From Datisca glomerata (Eukaryota > Streptophyta > Magnoliopsida > Cucurbitales > Datiscaceae): a stretch of DNA of 64,000 nt. The position numbers were made by a program, and so were the translations under genes. The stretch is taken from positions 182,711 through 246,710 of the forward strand of contig QANY01002872.1 in assembly GCA_003255025.1 (NCBI GenBank), read 5' to 3'. Position 1 is the stretch's first letter. Each line of letters opens with the position of its first letter. The notes under the pieces were generated by a model. The model made no database searches, had not been told where the DNA came from, and saw only the letters and a list, made by a program, of their open reading frames with translations. This document shows, in pieces, positions 25,989 through 37,060 of the stretch.

Positions 25989-26700
25989 ATGATAGGGGCA
26001 AAACCTGCTAGCACACCAATGAAAACCAACATAAAAATAGGACTTAATGATAGCAAACCAATAATTGATATAGGCCAATATCAGAGACTAGTAGGAAAAC
26101 TAATTTATCTAATGGTTACAAGATCAGATATCACTTTTGCAGTTAGCGTTATCAGTCAATTCATGCACACACCCTGCACAAATCATCAGGCAGCCGCAGA
26201 AAGAATACTCAGATACCTTAAAGGAACACCCGGTCAAGGGATATGGATGAAGAGAATCGGGGCAAACTCTGTAGTTGGATACACTGATGCAGACTGGGCA
26301 GGTAGTTATGATAGAAAATCTACAACTGGCTTCTGTGTCTTTGTAGGTGGAAATCTAGTAACCTGGAAGAACAAGAAACAAACTGTTGTAGCAAGGTCAA
26401 GTGCAAAGGCAGAATATAGAGCCATGGCCTCCACTGCTAGTGAACTCACATGGATTAGACATCTCCTTCAAGACATGAAGGTTGAGATAAAAAACCCGAT
26501 AGAGATGCACTGTGACAACCAAGCAGCACGTCATATTGCAATGAACCCCGTTTTCCACGAGAGAACCAAACACATTGAAGTGGACTATCACTTCATAAGA
26601 GAGAAGGTATAGTCGGGAGAAATCACCATTCCTTTTGTACGTAGTGAAGACCAGCTGGCCGACATCTTCACCAAAGCTCTTGACAAAAATAACCTCCAAA
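25989..26700 (+). pseudogene. copia RNase H domain, frameshifted from RT
   Basis: In the next frame the product resumes as MIGAKPASTPM, then GYTDADWAGSYDRKSTTG, then AEYRAMA and MHCDNQAARHIA, the RNase H catalytic Asp/Glu/Asp set of copia elements. A TAG at 26610-26612 interrupts it where relatives have glutamine (REKV then SGEI). The frame then continues with the typical end SEDQLADIFTKAL. All active-site residues look intact. The break is confined to the frameshift and single stops. Confidence 0.92.
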
Positions 26701-26743
26701 GAATACTTAACAAGTTGGGCTCGATCAACCTATACGAACCCAA

Positions 26744-26755
26744 CTTGAGGGGGAG
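26744..26755 (+). other. Polypurine tract
   Basis: TTGAGGGGGAG lies immediately before the 3' LTR. It is the expected plus-strand primer site of the copia element. Confidence 0.85.
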
Positions 26756-27054
26756 TGTTGAAGAAAGAGAAGCAGAAAGTACAGCCTCAGAAGGAAATCT
26801 TCATCACAGGCAAAAGAGGGAAGCAGAACAGAGACTTTCACCAAACACAGTGGGTGTCTAATTATTTCTGGTAAAAAATGATCATAGGCATCAATAGGCA
26901 TCCGTTATAGATCATATGCAACCGTTAGAGATTATATGTATATATACATCACTTACTCATTGTAAAGAATCAATATTTTTCAATAAGAAATCAGAACCAG
27001 AGGCTCATCATCTTTCTTTAAAGATCAGAACACTAAAGGTTCATCATTTCTACA
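26756..27054 (+). repeat. 3' LTR of copia element
   Basis: 299 bp, TG...CA. It is identical to the 5' LTR over the last 110 bp or so, with scattered mostly transition changes and one 10-bp insertion (about 26893-26903, a local duplication of an ataggcatc word) in the first half. Confidence 0.93.
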
Positions 27055-27669
27055 CTTGTGATAAGGCAGCGGAGGTTTGTTTTCTGGTGAGGAAATTGCT
27101 GAAAATTGTGAGAATTACCTTTTGTAATTCTATACTGGACTTGCATACCATCTAACTATAACTTGATCTTCAATGCTCTTTGTGCTATCATTATTTATGT
27201 TTTTATGCATCGAATGCCACTGAATCAGGGGGATGAATTCGGTAGTTTGGCTGACTTTTGTACACCTGCTCTTGATGTGAAGTATTCATTTAGCAATTTC
27301 TCATTCGAGGTAAACTTCCAGACCTGAAATTTATGGTTACATCACGTCTTTGTCATTAAAAATATTATATCAGAGAGGAAAAAGATCACCGTATTTTATT
27401 TATTTATAAAGAGTTCTATATTTTCGCAGGAACTCATTAATCGCCTAGAGAAAAAAAGTGGAATATTTCATTCATATTGAATGACATTTGATAATCTGAT
27501 AAAAATACATGATATTTCATTCTGAAAGATGAATATAAGATTTGCAAATTAAGTAGAAAATTTATTGGTTTATATTCTCTCTCAGAACTTGTCCCAGTTG
27601 GCTTCCATGAATTATGAGTGAAAAGCAACAATGAGTCAATGGAAGGATCCAAACCATCCGTTCAATGAA

Positions 27670-30408
27670 AGCTTTACAGTTGGACACTCTACATTCTTTT
27701 CTGTATGTGATCATCATCTTCCTATAGATCTGTGTCAATGTTTTACTTGGGAGAATTTGACCAAAAAAAGTTGAATTGGAGGCACATCTGGGGTGACATG
27801 GCTTACAATTGTTCTTTCTGAATCCAATGATAAGTTTAGACCTTTAAAAAGGTTGCTCTTGAACATCTGATGAGCATTAGAAACCACTACCGTATCTCAC
27901 CCTTTTATCAATATGTTCAAGCTTTGAAGATGAAACTGATATTTAATTGGTAAGAGACAAATTTTTGTTATGATCGTGGCGTTCTTGTATATATATTTAC
28001 AGCAATTTTCTAGAGTAGAAAAAGTTTTACCCCTTTTTAGTGAGTACTCCAGAATCTAAGAAATACATATTGTTTTGATGATGTAATTTTAGTGGTTTTT
28101 TGTTGGAGGTACACTCACATTATAAGATACTCTCTGACAAAAGGAATAAGTGAATTTTTTCATTTTTCTCTTCTAAGTATGCTGTAATAATATTTTTAAG
28201 TTCGTTAAACTGTGTAATGACGACTTTTGAAGAATGGAAGTGCATAAAAGTGCTGGTTATGCAAGTATTTTCTTAGTCATTTCCCCTTAGCTTCCTCCTT
28301 GGTTCTATTATGTGATTTATTTATGTATTTATAGTTCCAATATTGAGAGGATGGACCTACAAATATCTAGTTTCAAAGAAGAGTTGGTAATGGAGCATCA
28401 GATTTGGCGTGATGCTCAAGCCATCTTCAAAATGTTATTAGATGTCTGATTTGATATACTTCCATGTTCAAAATGTTATTAGATTTTTAACCATCCCTTC
28501 AAATTATTTTTTAACAATTGCATACCTTCTGATATCCATTAATGCAGGTTGCAGTCTCCTAGAGGACGAAGACAATAGGGAATTGGCCAGCTTATGGCAA
28601 CTGGGGCCCTATATTTTTTTGTAATCTGTCAAGTAGCTCTCCTATTTTTGGCTCCTGGTCTGGTTAGTTCTGGCTGTAAGTTACTTCTTATAGTCATATT
28701 ATAATTTGTGGCTTGTTCTAAAGCCCCCTCCCCCTCATCTTGGAGCCTTTTTTGTTCTCTGCTGCTATCTGTTCTAGTTAACTGTGTGTTTTGGGACATT
28801 AATTTAGCTTGTTATCTTCTAAGCTTGGGCTTATTATAAGGGCTCCCTAGCTGTGTTTATTCTCTATCCGTGCTGTTAGTGCATTTGGATTTTATTCTGC
28901 TTCTCTTTAAGAGTGTAGGGCCTGCACTATAAAGGCCATGCTCTCTCTTTTGCTTCCTGCTGCTCCCTGGAGTGTACTGTTATTGGTCTGTTAGTGGCTG
29001 TGTGTTTTGTTTGACATGGTGGTTAACTAGTTTTTTTTTACTGATTTTGTGGTGTAAGCATGGTGCCTAGTTTATTAAGGCTTCTATTATGCTATTAGAC
29101 TCTTGTATGCCTTTGGTTCTGCTGCTCCTTATGGGTATCCTTGGCTGGTTCCCCTTTGGTTTTGGGTTTGTTGGCCTTAGTTTTGAGCTTAAATTTGATT
29201 TGTTTACTTGTAAATTAGCTATAGTTTTTTTTTTTTTGTAATCCTGGGGTATGCTTGAAACAGTGTGTGCTTGAATTAAAATGTTTATGATTTATGGTTA
29301 GGTTTGCATGAATTTAGGAATTAAGTGCAAGTTGATTGGCATTTGAATATCTTGATTCTAGGAAATCTTCTTAAGCTTTTCATTGTCCGGTTCTTTGTAT
29401 CAGATTTCAGGGTAGTAAAGGTGTTATATAGTAACCACAACTTGCTTAATTTAATTTGACTAATCTTTTCCAAAAATCTATTTCCGAGCTTTCTCTAGGA
29501 TTTTGTACATTAAAATTAGAATTAACCCATAAGTCACATATTGACATCGGTCTTATCATTTTTTTGATAAAAAATATGGTATAAGAAATGTCAAAGCACT
29601 TGGGAATTAATATTTTATATTTTCTTAAGTTTACATTCATATGACATTTGATTCAATTCATTATATTCCTTTTGAAATTTGTAATTTGTGAAAAGAAAAG
29701 TTCATTGGTGAATTTATTGTACTTTTAAATTTAATTAATCTGTTGATTTTGTATTAGATTTTTGCTACATAAAGCTCAATATGTTCAACTTGTAGTTGTA
29801 GTGTATATTAGCTGTGAGAAATTTAAATAGATATAATGGCTATTCTCTTTAAAATGCAGGACCTACAATCACTTGAGGCTTTTCAACATGACATCAAAGT
29901 TTAAGGAGTTGAGATAAGAAACTGCCAGTGAAAATTTGAAGTTATTTTGTAGTGTCTGTGAAACTTTTAGATGCTTTTTATTTTTTGAAATGAATGATGA
30001 TACTATTGTTTTAGTAGATTAACTAAGTAGTAATACTTTTTTATGATACTTTTTTATGATAATTATGGATGATACTTTTAAATGATATTTCGTGAAAATG
30101 AAATGATGTATGAATGACTTTTAGTCTAGTAATGTATTAATTTGGAATGCTTAAATAGGTATGTAAACTGGTGCTTATAAATTAATTGTAAAAATATAGC
30201 ATTTATAAAATGCTAGGAAAAGTTATTAATAAGAGGTATAATTAATAACAAAAACTATTTCAACGAGGTTTAAAAAAGCTTATGGTATCTGATTTAATAT
30301 GATACAAAAATACTTGTGAATTAAAATTAATTCATGAGAATTAAAAACACATGTTGAATAAAAGTAACAAGAGTCATAAAACCTCATTAAATCACGTTCT
30401 ACAGGAGT
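27670..30408. other. CACTA interior to right of kinase exons, nothing identified
   Basis: The DNA is AT-rich and intron-like. Exon-like segments occur at about 28340-28432 (FKEELVMEHQIWRDA), 28547-28620 and 29860-29903 (DLQSLEAFQHDIKV then TAA), each with plausible splice edges. I recognise none of them. They may be further captured exons. Between 28620 and 29260 it is T-rich with no coding signal. Confidence 0.35.
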
Positions 30409-30578
30409 AAAAAAATCCTGTAAAAAGAGATACCATAGGGGTCTTCACAGGAGGCGTTGTGCCTCGTGAAAAACACGGACTTTTGATATGAGGGGTTGTC
30501 GTAGGCGCTGCATGATCCATGCAGATTATTTTTCACGGGGATATCCGTCTCTTGTAGAATTTCATATTTCTTGTAGTG

Positions 30579-31025
30579 TCGTCTTGATGCAAATGATGGC
30601 TAGCAACATGAGTGAGTGACTACCATAACAAGCTGATTCAGAAGAAGGATCTAGGAGTATAAGTTTTAAGTTTTTCTATAAGATTGGAGAAAAGGATTTC
30701 CTAATACAATAGTTATGTAAGGAGTTTATTATTTATTATCTTTCTACGAACAAGTATCGGTTGACTTTTTATGATTTACATATTTCTCACATTATATTTA
30801 TTATGAAGTTTAATCCTATTCATTGAGTGTTGTTTTAATTAATTAGGAAACTGATTAGGGTTTTCAATTTGGGAATTTTATTGAATCAAGATTTTTTCAT
30901 TCGAATTGAAGATTTAAAATTGTCCAATTACGAGCAAGGTCAACCCTTAGGAATCGAGTTGGTCGAGTGAATTTATGAGCGAGCAACTAGTGAAATGACT
31001 AGAAAAAGAAGTGAAGCACTTTACA
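30579..31025 (+). mobile_element. Ty3/gypsy 5' LTR, right portion
   Basis: The sequence resumes after the CACTA right end and finishes TTTACA at 31025. A primer-binding-site-like word follows three bases later (31029). The position directly before gag, and the LTR half on the other side of the CACTA element, make this the 3' end (R-U5) of the same 5' LTR. I could not align it to the 3' LTR copy, which is truncated. Confidence 0.6.
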
Positions 31026-31028
31026 GTT

Positions 31029-31041
31029 TGGCATTAGAGCC
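31029..31041 (+). other. gypsy primer-binding site
   Basis: TGGCATTAGAGCC resembles the common plant TGGTATCAGAGCC complementary to initiator tRNA-Met, with two transition changes. It sits just after the LTR end. Confidence 0.65.
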
Positions 31042-31079
31042 AATGATATAGATTATGTAGACATTTTGTAACAAAAAAC

Positions 31080-32190
31080 ATGGCATGTCACACTCTGCTC
31101 CTCCTTCACCTTGTGTGTCAGGTACGCACATGACATTATAAATGTTTCTATTATCATTCCAATATGTGATATACTTTTGTTTCAGTTTGACATTTTTATT
31201 ATTTTACTAGTATATATGCATTGATGGATGAACATGTTTGGTAAGTTACGAATGTCGTTGGTAGCAATGCGATGACTCTTACGAGGAGCAACAACAATCA
31301 TGCACCAACTAATCCAGCTGCTAACTTATAGACGACTACAATATAGGAGTTTCAAGAATTCCTTGGGTTGCTTTAGAAAGTGATAGCTCGTCCGCTCAAC
31401 AATAGATGTTAATCGACATGCAATTGATACATACTTTCAAGAGGCTAATCCACCAGAATTTGATGGGCAGACAACCAATCCACTTCAAGCTGATGAATGG
31501 ATTTCCAAGTTTGAGAAGATCTTTTGATACATGATATGCTCGGATGCGATAAAAGTGAAGTGTGTAATTTTCCTGCAGGAGTGAGGACTCGCAAATGGTA
31601 TGATCTGGCACAGAGAGCTCACAATGTCAAGTATCACCCAATGACTTAGGATCAGTTCAAGGAACTTTTCCTTGAAAAGTACTTTCCTATCATTATAAAA
31701 GATGATATGGAAGCTGGGTTCATTAAGCTAGTAGGGTGATGTGATTGCTGCAGAGTATGGCCTAAAATTTGAAGAATTATCTCATTATGCAACACATTAT
31801 GTTGATTACGAGCTCACGAAGGCCCGACTATATGAAAGAAGGACTGATGTGGCTCTTCATCAGCATACCAAGTACGTAGCGGTTCTTCAAGCATCATTGA
31901 TTATGGAAAATAGTGTCACTTTTAGGTTGTCTTCACGGTATGGTCAGTCATTTCATGGTAAGAGGAAACCTCAAAATGTCCATTCAGGATATCATAGTGC
32001 CAAGAAGCAAGCCATCAATTCTCATCCTATATGCGCCATTTGCAAAAGTGCCACACCAAACAATGTAACAAGGCAATAATTGCTTGTTCTAAGTGCAGAA
32101 AGACTAAGAATTATCTCAAGGATTGTCCTATGAGTAGGAAATATCAGAAAAATAATGCAAATGAGATCAAGGAACAAGAAAAGGTATTCG
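31080..32190 (+). pseudogene. Ty3/gypsy gag, decayed
   Basis: Scattered frames give the gypsy gag (retrotrans_gag) signature: NPPEFDGQTTNPLQADEW, then KFEKIF, then FKELFLEKYFP, and a zinc-knuckle remnant around 32030-32140 (CSKCRKTKN, then DCPM). Several stops and frameshifts interrupt it (for example the TGA after KFEKIF and the TAG after the MT of HPMT). It is a dead copy. Confidence 0.8.
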
Positions 32191-32194
32191 CATT

Positions 32195-32416
32195 GACATG
32201 ATGAGCATTGAGAAATCAAAAACAGTTGTTGCAGGCACACTTCTCATTCTTAGGCATTCATCGCTCACACTAATTGATTTTGAAATTACACATTCTTTAT
32301 TACATGATTCTTTTGTGTCTAATACTTTGCTACATGTTGAGCCATTGTGTTTTGAGTTGTGTGTGCTCACACCTTATGGAGCTTCTCTCCATGCTAGGAA
32401 GGTGGTCGAGTCTTGA
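32195..32416 (+). pseudogene. Ty3/gypsy aspartic protease, decayed
   Basis: The frame from 32198 reads KTVVAGTLLILRHSSLTLI, then HSLLHDSFVS. This corresponds to the gypsy protease region in which the usual active site is LFDSGSTHSFI. Here the DSG triad is lost (LIDFEITHSLL), so the enzyme would be inactive. It stops at 32416. Confidence 0.7.
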
Positions 32417-32489
32417 AGAGTTTCAATCGTAAATCATGTTATGGAGGCTAGACTTATAGTCCTAGGGTTGCATGATTTTGAGTGATCCT

Positions 32490-34052
32490 AGGAATGGACG
32501 AGTTTGTGGCTAACTATACTCACATAAATTGTTACCGTAACGAAATTTGTATCTAACCCCAAGGTAGACTTAACTGTCAATTTAGGGGATTTCATAACGA
32601 CCAGTTCCAAAATTTCTTTACCAAGGGTAAAGCACCTTATTGAACATGATAGATGGGGTTACCTACCATAGATACTACTAAGATGCCAATTGATATCACA
32701 TTAGTTCCTATTGGTCGGGTTTTTAGACATTTTTAGAAGGTTTACTAGGGTTTCCACCTCCTCGAGAATTTGATTTCTAAGTTGATATGGTACAAAAGAT
32801 CTACGCCCATATCTAAGGCTGTATATTGTATGACTCTTGCTGATTTGAAAGATCTTAACGATCAACTTCAGGACTTTTGCAAAAGTGCCCCACCAAATGT
32901 TTTACCTTGGACAGCTCCAGAACACTTTGTTAAGAAGAAAGATAGATACATGAGGTTATGCATTAAGTACATGGATTTGACCAGGTCACTATCAAGAACA
33001 AATATCTTTTATCATGTATCCAGGATTTATTCGATCAACCTCAATGAGCTTCGTTATTCCCTATGATTGATTAGAGATCAGACTACCATCAGCTCAAGAT
33101 ATGAGATGATGATATCTCTAAGACAACATCACTTACTCAATATGTCCGTTACGAGTTTGTGGTGATATCTTTTGGTTCAACCAATGCTTCGATGAGATTT
33201 ATGGAATTAATGAACAATGTGTTCAAGGAGTACTTGGATATGCTTCTAAATTAGAGGACGGACATAGAGAGCACCCATTTTATATGGCCACACCGGTTGT
33301 ATGGCAAATTCTAAAGGTGTAACTTCTACATTCAACAAGCGTAATTTCCTGGACATGTGGTGACTCAGGATGGAATCTCTATTGACCCTTCTAATATTGA
33401 AGTACTAGTTAATTGGCCCCGACCAACTAATATTAGGGACGTTCATAATTTTCTGAATCTAGTAGGGTGTTACAGGAAGTTTGTTGAGGGTTTGGAAAAG
33501 ATTGTTGTCTGACTCATACAGTTGATGAGGAAGAACGGCACTTTTTCATGGTAAACTGACTATGATAAATGCTTTAAATTCCTTAAATAGAAATAGGTAA
33601 TGACTCCAGTTTTGACGATTCTAGATGACGAGAGTGACTTTCTAATCTATAGTGATGTATCTATGATAGGATGAGTTATGTTTTGATGCAAAAGAGGAAG
33701 GTTATTGGATATGCTTCTCATCATCTCAAGCCTTATAAAAAACATTATTTGACCCATGGCTTTGAATTAGTTGTAATTCTTTTCACCCTCAAGATCTGAA
33801 GACACTACTTGCATGGTTATAGGTGACTAGTCTTCACAGATCATAAGAGCCTTAGATAATTCTTCACTTTGAAATAGCTTAATATGATACATCATCGATA
33901 GCCAAAACTTATAAAGGAGTGTGACTGTGAGATCTATATCACCTAGGAAAAGCAAATGTGGTAACCGATTCTTTTTATGTCAGAAGCCAACTATTTTAGT
34001 AGCTCTTATCAAAACAGACACTCTAGGTAAGTTTTGATTCATGGTGAGATAT
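32490..34052 (+). pseudogene. Ty3/gypsy RT and RNase H, decayed
   Basis: Recognisable pieces in order: ILGMDEFVANY-like start (about 32487), TPISKAVYCMTLADLKDLN and KKKDRYMRLCIKYMDL (32770-33000), YVRYEFVVISFGSTNASM (about 33140-33195, RT palm), then the tether FPGHVVTQDGISIDPSNI and VNWPRPTNIRDV (33345-33440), LVGCYRKFVEG, and RNase H remnants to about 33880. The YxDD box region is deleted or scrambled near 33240-33300. There are many stops. The domain order RT-RH-then-integrase further right is that of gypsy. Confidence 0.85.
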
Positions 34053-34839
34053 GTTTTTGTAACGCCCCGATCCCCGAAGGTTAAACATACGTGTAATTTC
34101 ACAATTTTGAAATCTCCAGTTCGAAACAAACCCTAATTTTGAGAATATTTCCAAATTGAAAATTCTTAATTTACCCATGATGGAAAACCGCTGACCTTAA
34201 ATAGTGGAAGCATTAAACTTATCCATGATCGAAATCTTAATCAATAAATAGCGGAAGCGATAAAATGTCTTAAATGCATAATTAATAAAACCTCGAAGAA
34301 CTGAATTAAATTCTGAAATAAAGTCAAAACTTGAAATCCATAATTCGTGAAACTTTCACTCATCATAATTCGTAGAAAATCATAACATAAAATAAACTAC
34401 TTAAATAACCAAGTTTAACAGAAAACATTTTCTTAAGTTTTAAATCAAATCATAAACTGAAAACATAAATTCCTTTGATCTAATTGGTTATGACAGTCTC
34501 CCATTCATGCTGCTCGCCATCACCACCTGCATCATAAATAACTGTGGGGGAATGAGTATTTTAAAATTCTCAGTAAGCAAACTCACATAATAACATGCAT
34601 TCACATGTCATAAATGCAATCATGACATAACATAACTGAACTTGACATATAACATAAATGAAATAAAGTAACGTACTTGATCATGACATGACTTAACATA
34701 GCACGCAGATAACACGTGTCTCAAACAGAATCATTTAACAATCTTAATCATATCTTGGCTTGTCATATCCTTTAGTTAACAACCTAATCAGAACTGATCA
34801 CACGTTAGCTGAAACACATCATGATGAATTGGGCGACGA

Positions 34840-35045
34840 AACAGATGGCACACATCGGACGATGAAACAGATGACACTCATTGGGCAACAGAACAGATGG
34901 CACTCATAGGTGATGAAAAATGTGAACAGATGGCACCTCATGAGTGGCGGAAAACATTTACAGATGACACCCAATGAATGACCAAAACACGAACAGATGA
35001 CACCCTATGTGTGACGAAAGCATGAACATATGATACCCCATTCGT
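34840..35045. repeat. Short minisatellite in solo LTR
   Basis: About six diverged copies of a roughly 30-45 bp unit share the core acagatggcac or acagatgacacc followed by gatgaaa-like spacers. The units vary in length, consistent with old tandem expansion. Confidence 0.75.
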
Positions 35046-35379
35046 TTAACAGAAGATAACGTGAACAGTCCTGATTTCTTGTTAACTAAAGGTCATGCTT
35101 AAGTTCATATTTTGCTTAATTACCACTTGAATGAATTAACCTCATAACTTGCAGAATCCAACGTATGAAAAAAATTAATCATATAATGCATACTGATACG
35201 TATAACAGAATCAAACGTGATAACATACTACGCAAAATCAGTCGTACTTAGACATTTATCTCATGATAATCACATTAATAACTGAACAATAATCAATTAC
35301 TAAAGTGTTAACGAAATATAATAATGATTGAAAAATGGTTAAACATATAATAAATATATGATACAATTATAACATCAGA

Positions 35380-36165
35380 GTCACATCGTTATATAAGTTA
35401 ATTTACACAAACATATATATGAAAGTAACATGCTTATAGACAGTTAAAGATGATGAGAATAACATATATTATATTTATCACACGTAGGTCACATTACAAT
35501 ATAAATTCACTTACACAAGCATATATATATATATCACACATGTGTCACATTACGATATAAATTCACTTACACAAAGCATATACATTTATAACAACGGGAG
35601 TCACACCATTATATAAGTCCACTGACAACATATATATTTATCACATATGGGTCACATTATGATATAAATTCACTTACACACAGCATATACATTTATAACA
35701 ACGAGAGTCATACCATCACGTAAGCCCACTTATAGCATATATATTTTATCACACATGGGTCAGATTATGATATAAATTCACTTACACAAAGCATATATAT
35801 TAATAACAACGAGAGTCACACAATCATGTAAGCCCACTTACAACATATATATTTATCACACATGGGTCACATTATGATATAAATTCACTTACACAAAGCA
35901 TATACATTTATAACAACGGGAGTCATACCATCATGTAAGCCCACTTACAGAATATATATTTATCACACATAGGTCACATTATGATATAAATTCACTTACA
36001 CAAAGCATATACAATTATAAAAACGGGAGTCATACCATCATGTAAGCCCATTTACAACATATATATTTATCACACATGGGGTCACATTATGATATAAATT
36101 CACTTACACAAAGCATATACATTTATAATAATGGGAGTCACACTATTATGTAAACCCACTTACCT
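35380..36165. repeat. Minisatellite, 107-108 bp unit, about 6 copies
   Basis: The phrase gtcacattatgatataaatt recurs at 35651, 35759, 35866, 35973 and 36081, with earlier, more diverged copies around 35400-35560. Each unit contains two TATATATTTAT/ATACATTTATAA words and gtaagcccactta. The middle copies are the most alike, which suggests unequal exchange in the centre. Confidence 0.9.
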
Positions 36166-36489
36166 GAAGCGAATGAATGAATTAAACAATTAATGACCTG
36201 AAATCCAAAAAATATAATCACTAAATTGTTTGGAAATAAAACAATATAAACACATTTTTAATATCATAAAATAGAAAATATAGATTTAATTAAAACAGTG
36301 CAAAACGTCAGAACGAGGTCGGAAAAAAAATATCGGGTCCAGAGTCAAAAGATAAAGCTTCAGGTCAAATGGTTCAGATCAGTCCGGTTCGATTTTATTT
36401 GATAGATCGGTTTAGGCCGGTCTGAGTAAACTGAACCAGTTCGGTTTGTGATGAACCAGTCCAGGACAGAACAACTGGGTGCAAGACCC

Positions 36490-37060
36490 AGTTACAGAAC
36501 AAAAAGCACGAGAAAACAAGGGGAAGAGAGAGAGAGAACATGAGAAGGAGAGAGAAACAAAGAGGGGAAGAAAAACAGTAAAGGAATCTGAGAGGGGAAG
36601 AGAGAGGGATGTAAAGAGAAGCAGAGAGAGACATAGATAGAGAGAGATAAATAGAGGGAGAGAGAAAGGGAAACAAAGGGAGAGAGAAAATACATAGAAA
36701 GATGAGAAGAAGAAAGAAATTGGGAGAGGGAAACGAAAGGAGAAAGAGGGAAGGGGAAAGACCGAGAGAGAGCAGCCATTAAGAAAGAAAAAATTAAAGA
36801 AGAGATGGAAAATGAATAGAGGGGGAAGAAACAAAGATGAAGATGAAAGAGAGAGAGAGACCGAAAGAAAGAGACAAAAACAAAGAGGGAGGGAGACGAA
36901 GCAAAAAACAGAGAGAGAGAGAGAGTGAAGAAAGATGTAGAGAGAGATAGAGATCGAGAGAGAGGGAAACAAAGGGAGAGAGAAAAGACAGAGAAAGAAG
37001 AGAAGAAGAAAGAAATTGGGAGAGAGAAACAGAAGAAGAAAGAGGGAAAAAATGAAAATT
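36490..37060. repeat. GA-rich low-complexity block
   Basis: Nearly 600 bp of GA/GGA/GAAA-rich DNA lie within the solo LTR. In the LTR's own (minus) orientation this is a CT-rich tract, possibly the 5' leader after its transcription start. Long Leu/Ser/Phe open frames on the minus strand arise from it and are not genes. Confidence 0.85.

Larger units (their letters stand above)
22141..27059 (+). mobile_element. Complete Ty1/copia element with 5-bp target duplication CTTGT
   Basis: LTRs at 22146-22434 and 26756-27054 both start TGTTGAAGAAAG and end TTTCTACA. They are flanked by identical CTTGT repeats (22141-22145 and 27055-27059). A primer-binding site matching initiator tRNA-Met follows the left LTR directly and a polypurine tract precedes the right LTR. 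All copia domains are present in order (gag, protease, integrase, RT, RNase H). By eye the LTRs differ at about 11 positions plus one 10-bp indel, so this is the youngest retroelement here. It lies in an intron of the captured kinase fragment. Confidence 0.95.
21186..27669 (+). pseudogene. IREH1/IRE-type AGC kinase, 3' exons only, broken
   Basis: Five exons with GT-AG junctions are visible: about 21186-21248 (LAETPVQRLGA), 21336-21392 (VKKHPFFKDINW), 21468-21626 (TSYFMSRYIWN and GGSDFDDLTDTCS), 27229-27309 (LADFCTPALDVKYSFSNF) and 27586-27621 (NLSQLASMNYE then TGA). These are the end of the kinase lobe and the AGC C-terminal tail of the plant INCOMPLETE ROOT HAIR ELONGATION family, serine/threonine kinases acting in root-hair growth. 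The usual tail continues in another frame after the TGA (to about 27669), so a frameshift ended the protein early. The catalytic core (VAIK, HRD, DFG) is absent. The large third intron holds the copia element 22146-27054. All of it lies inside a CACTA element, so it is a captured pseudogene. Confidence 0.8.
19809..30578 (+). mobile_element. Pack-type CACTA element carrying IREH1-like kinase exons (10.8 kb)
   Basis: The left end CACTACAAAAAATATG at 19809 and the reverse complement of the right end, CACTACAAGAAATATG ending at 30578, form a TIR that stays similar for about 30 bp (ATTCTA and AAGA also shared). Flanks are TCA on the left and TCG on the right, an almost perfect 3-bp target duplication as expected for CACTA transposition. 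I find no transposase (TNP2/TNPD-like) coding, so it is non-autonomous. Inside are AGC-kinase 3' exons and a nested copia element. About 30410-30570 carries GC-rich words suggestive of a subterminal region. It sits in the 5' LTR of a gypsy element. Confidence 0.75.

Noticed and set aside
22478..26612. In-frame stop codons read as possible stop-codon recoding in a functional copia
   Set aside because: Both TAA, TAG and TGA occur along with a homopolymer frameshift, and most stops fit single C-to-T decay of Gln codons; the intact host gene uses TGA as an ordinary terminator.
35380..36165. Regularly spaced repeats suggesting a CRISPR-like array
   Set aside because: The units are 107-108 bp contiguous tandem copies without unique spacers, inside a retrotransposon LTR of a plant genome.
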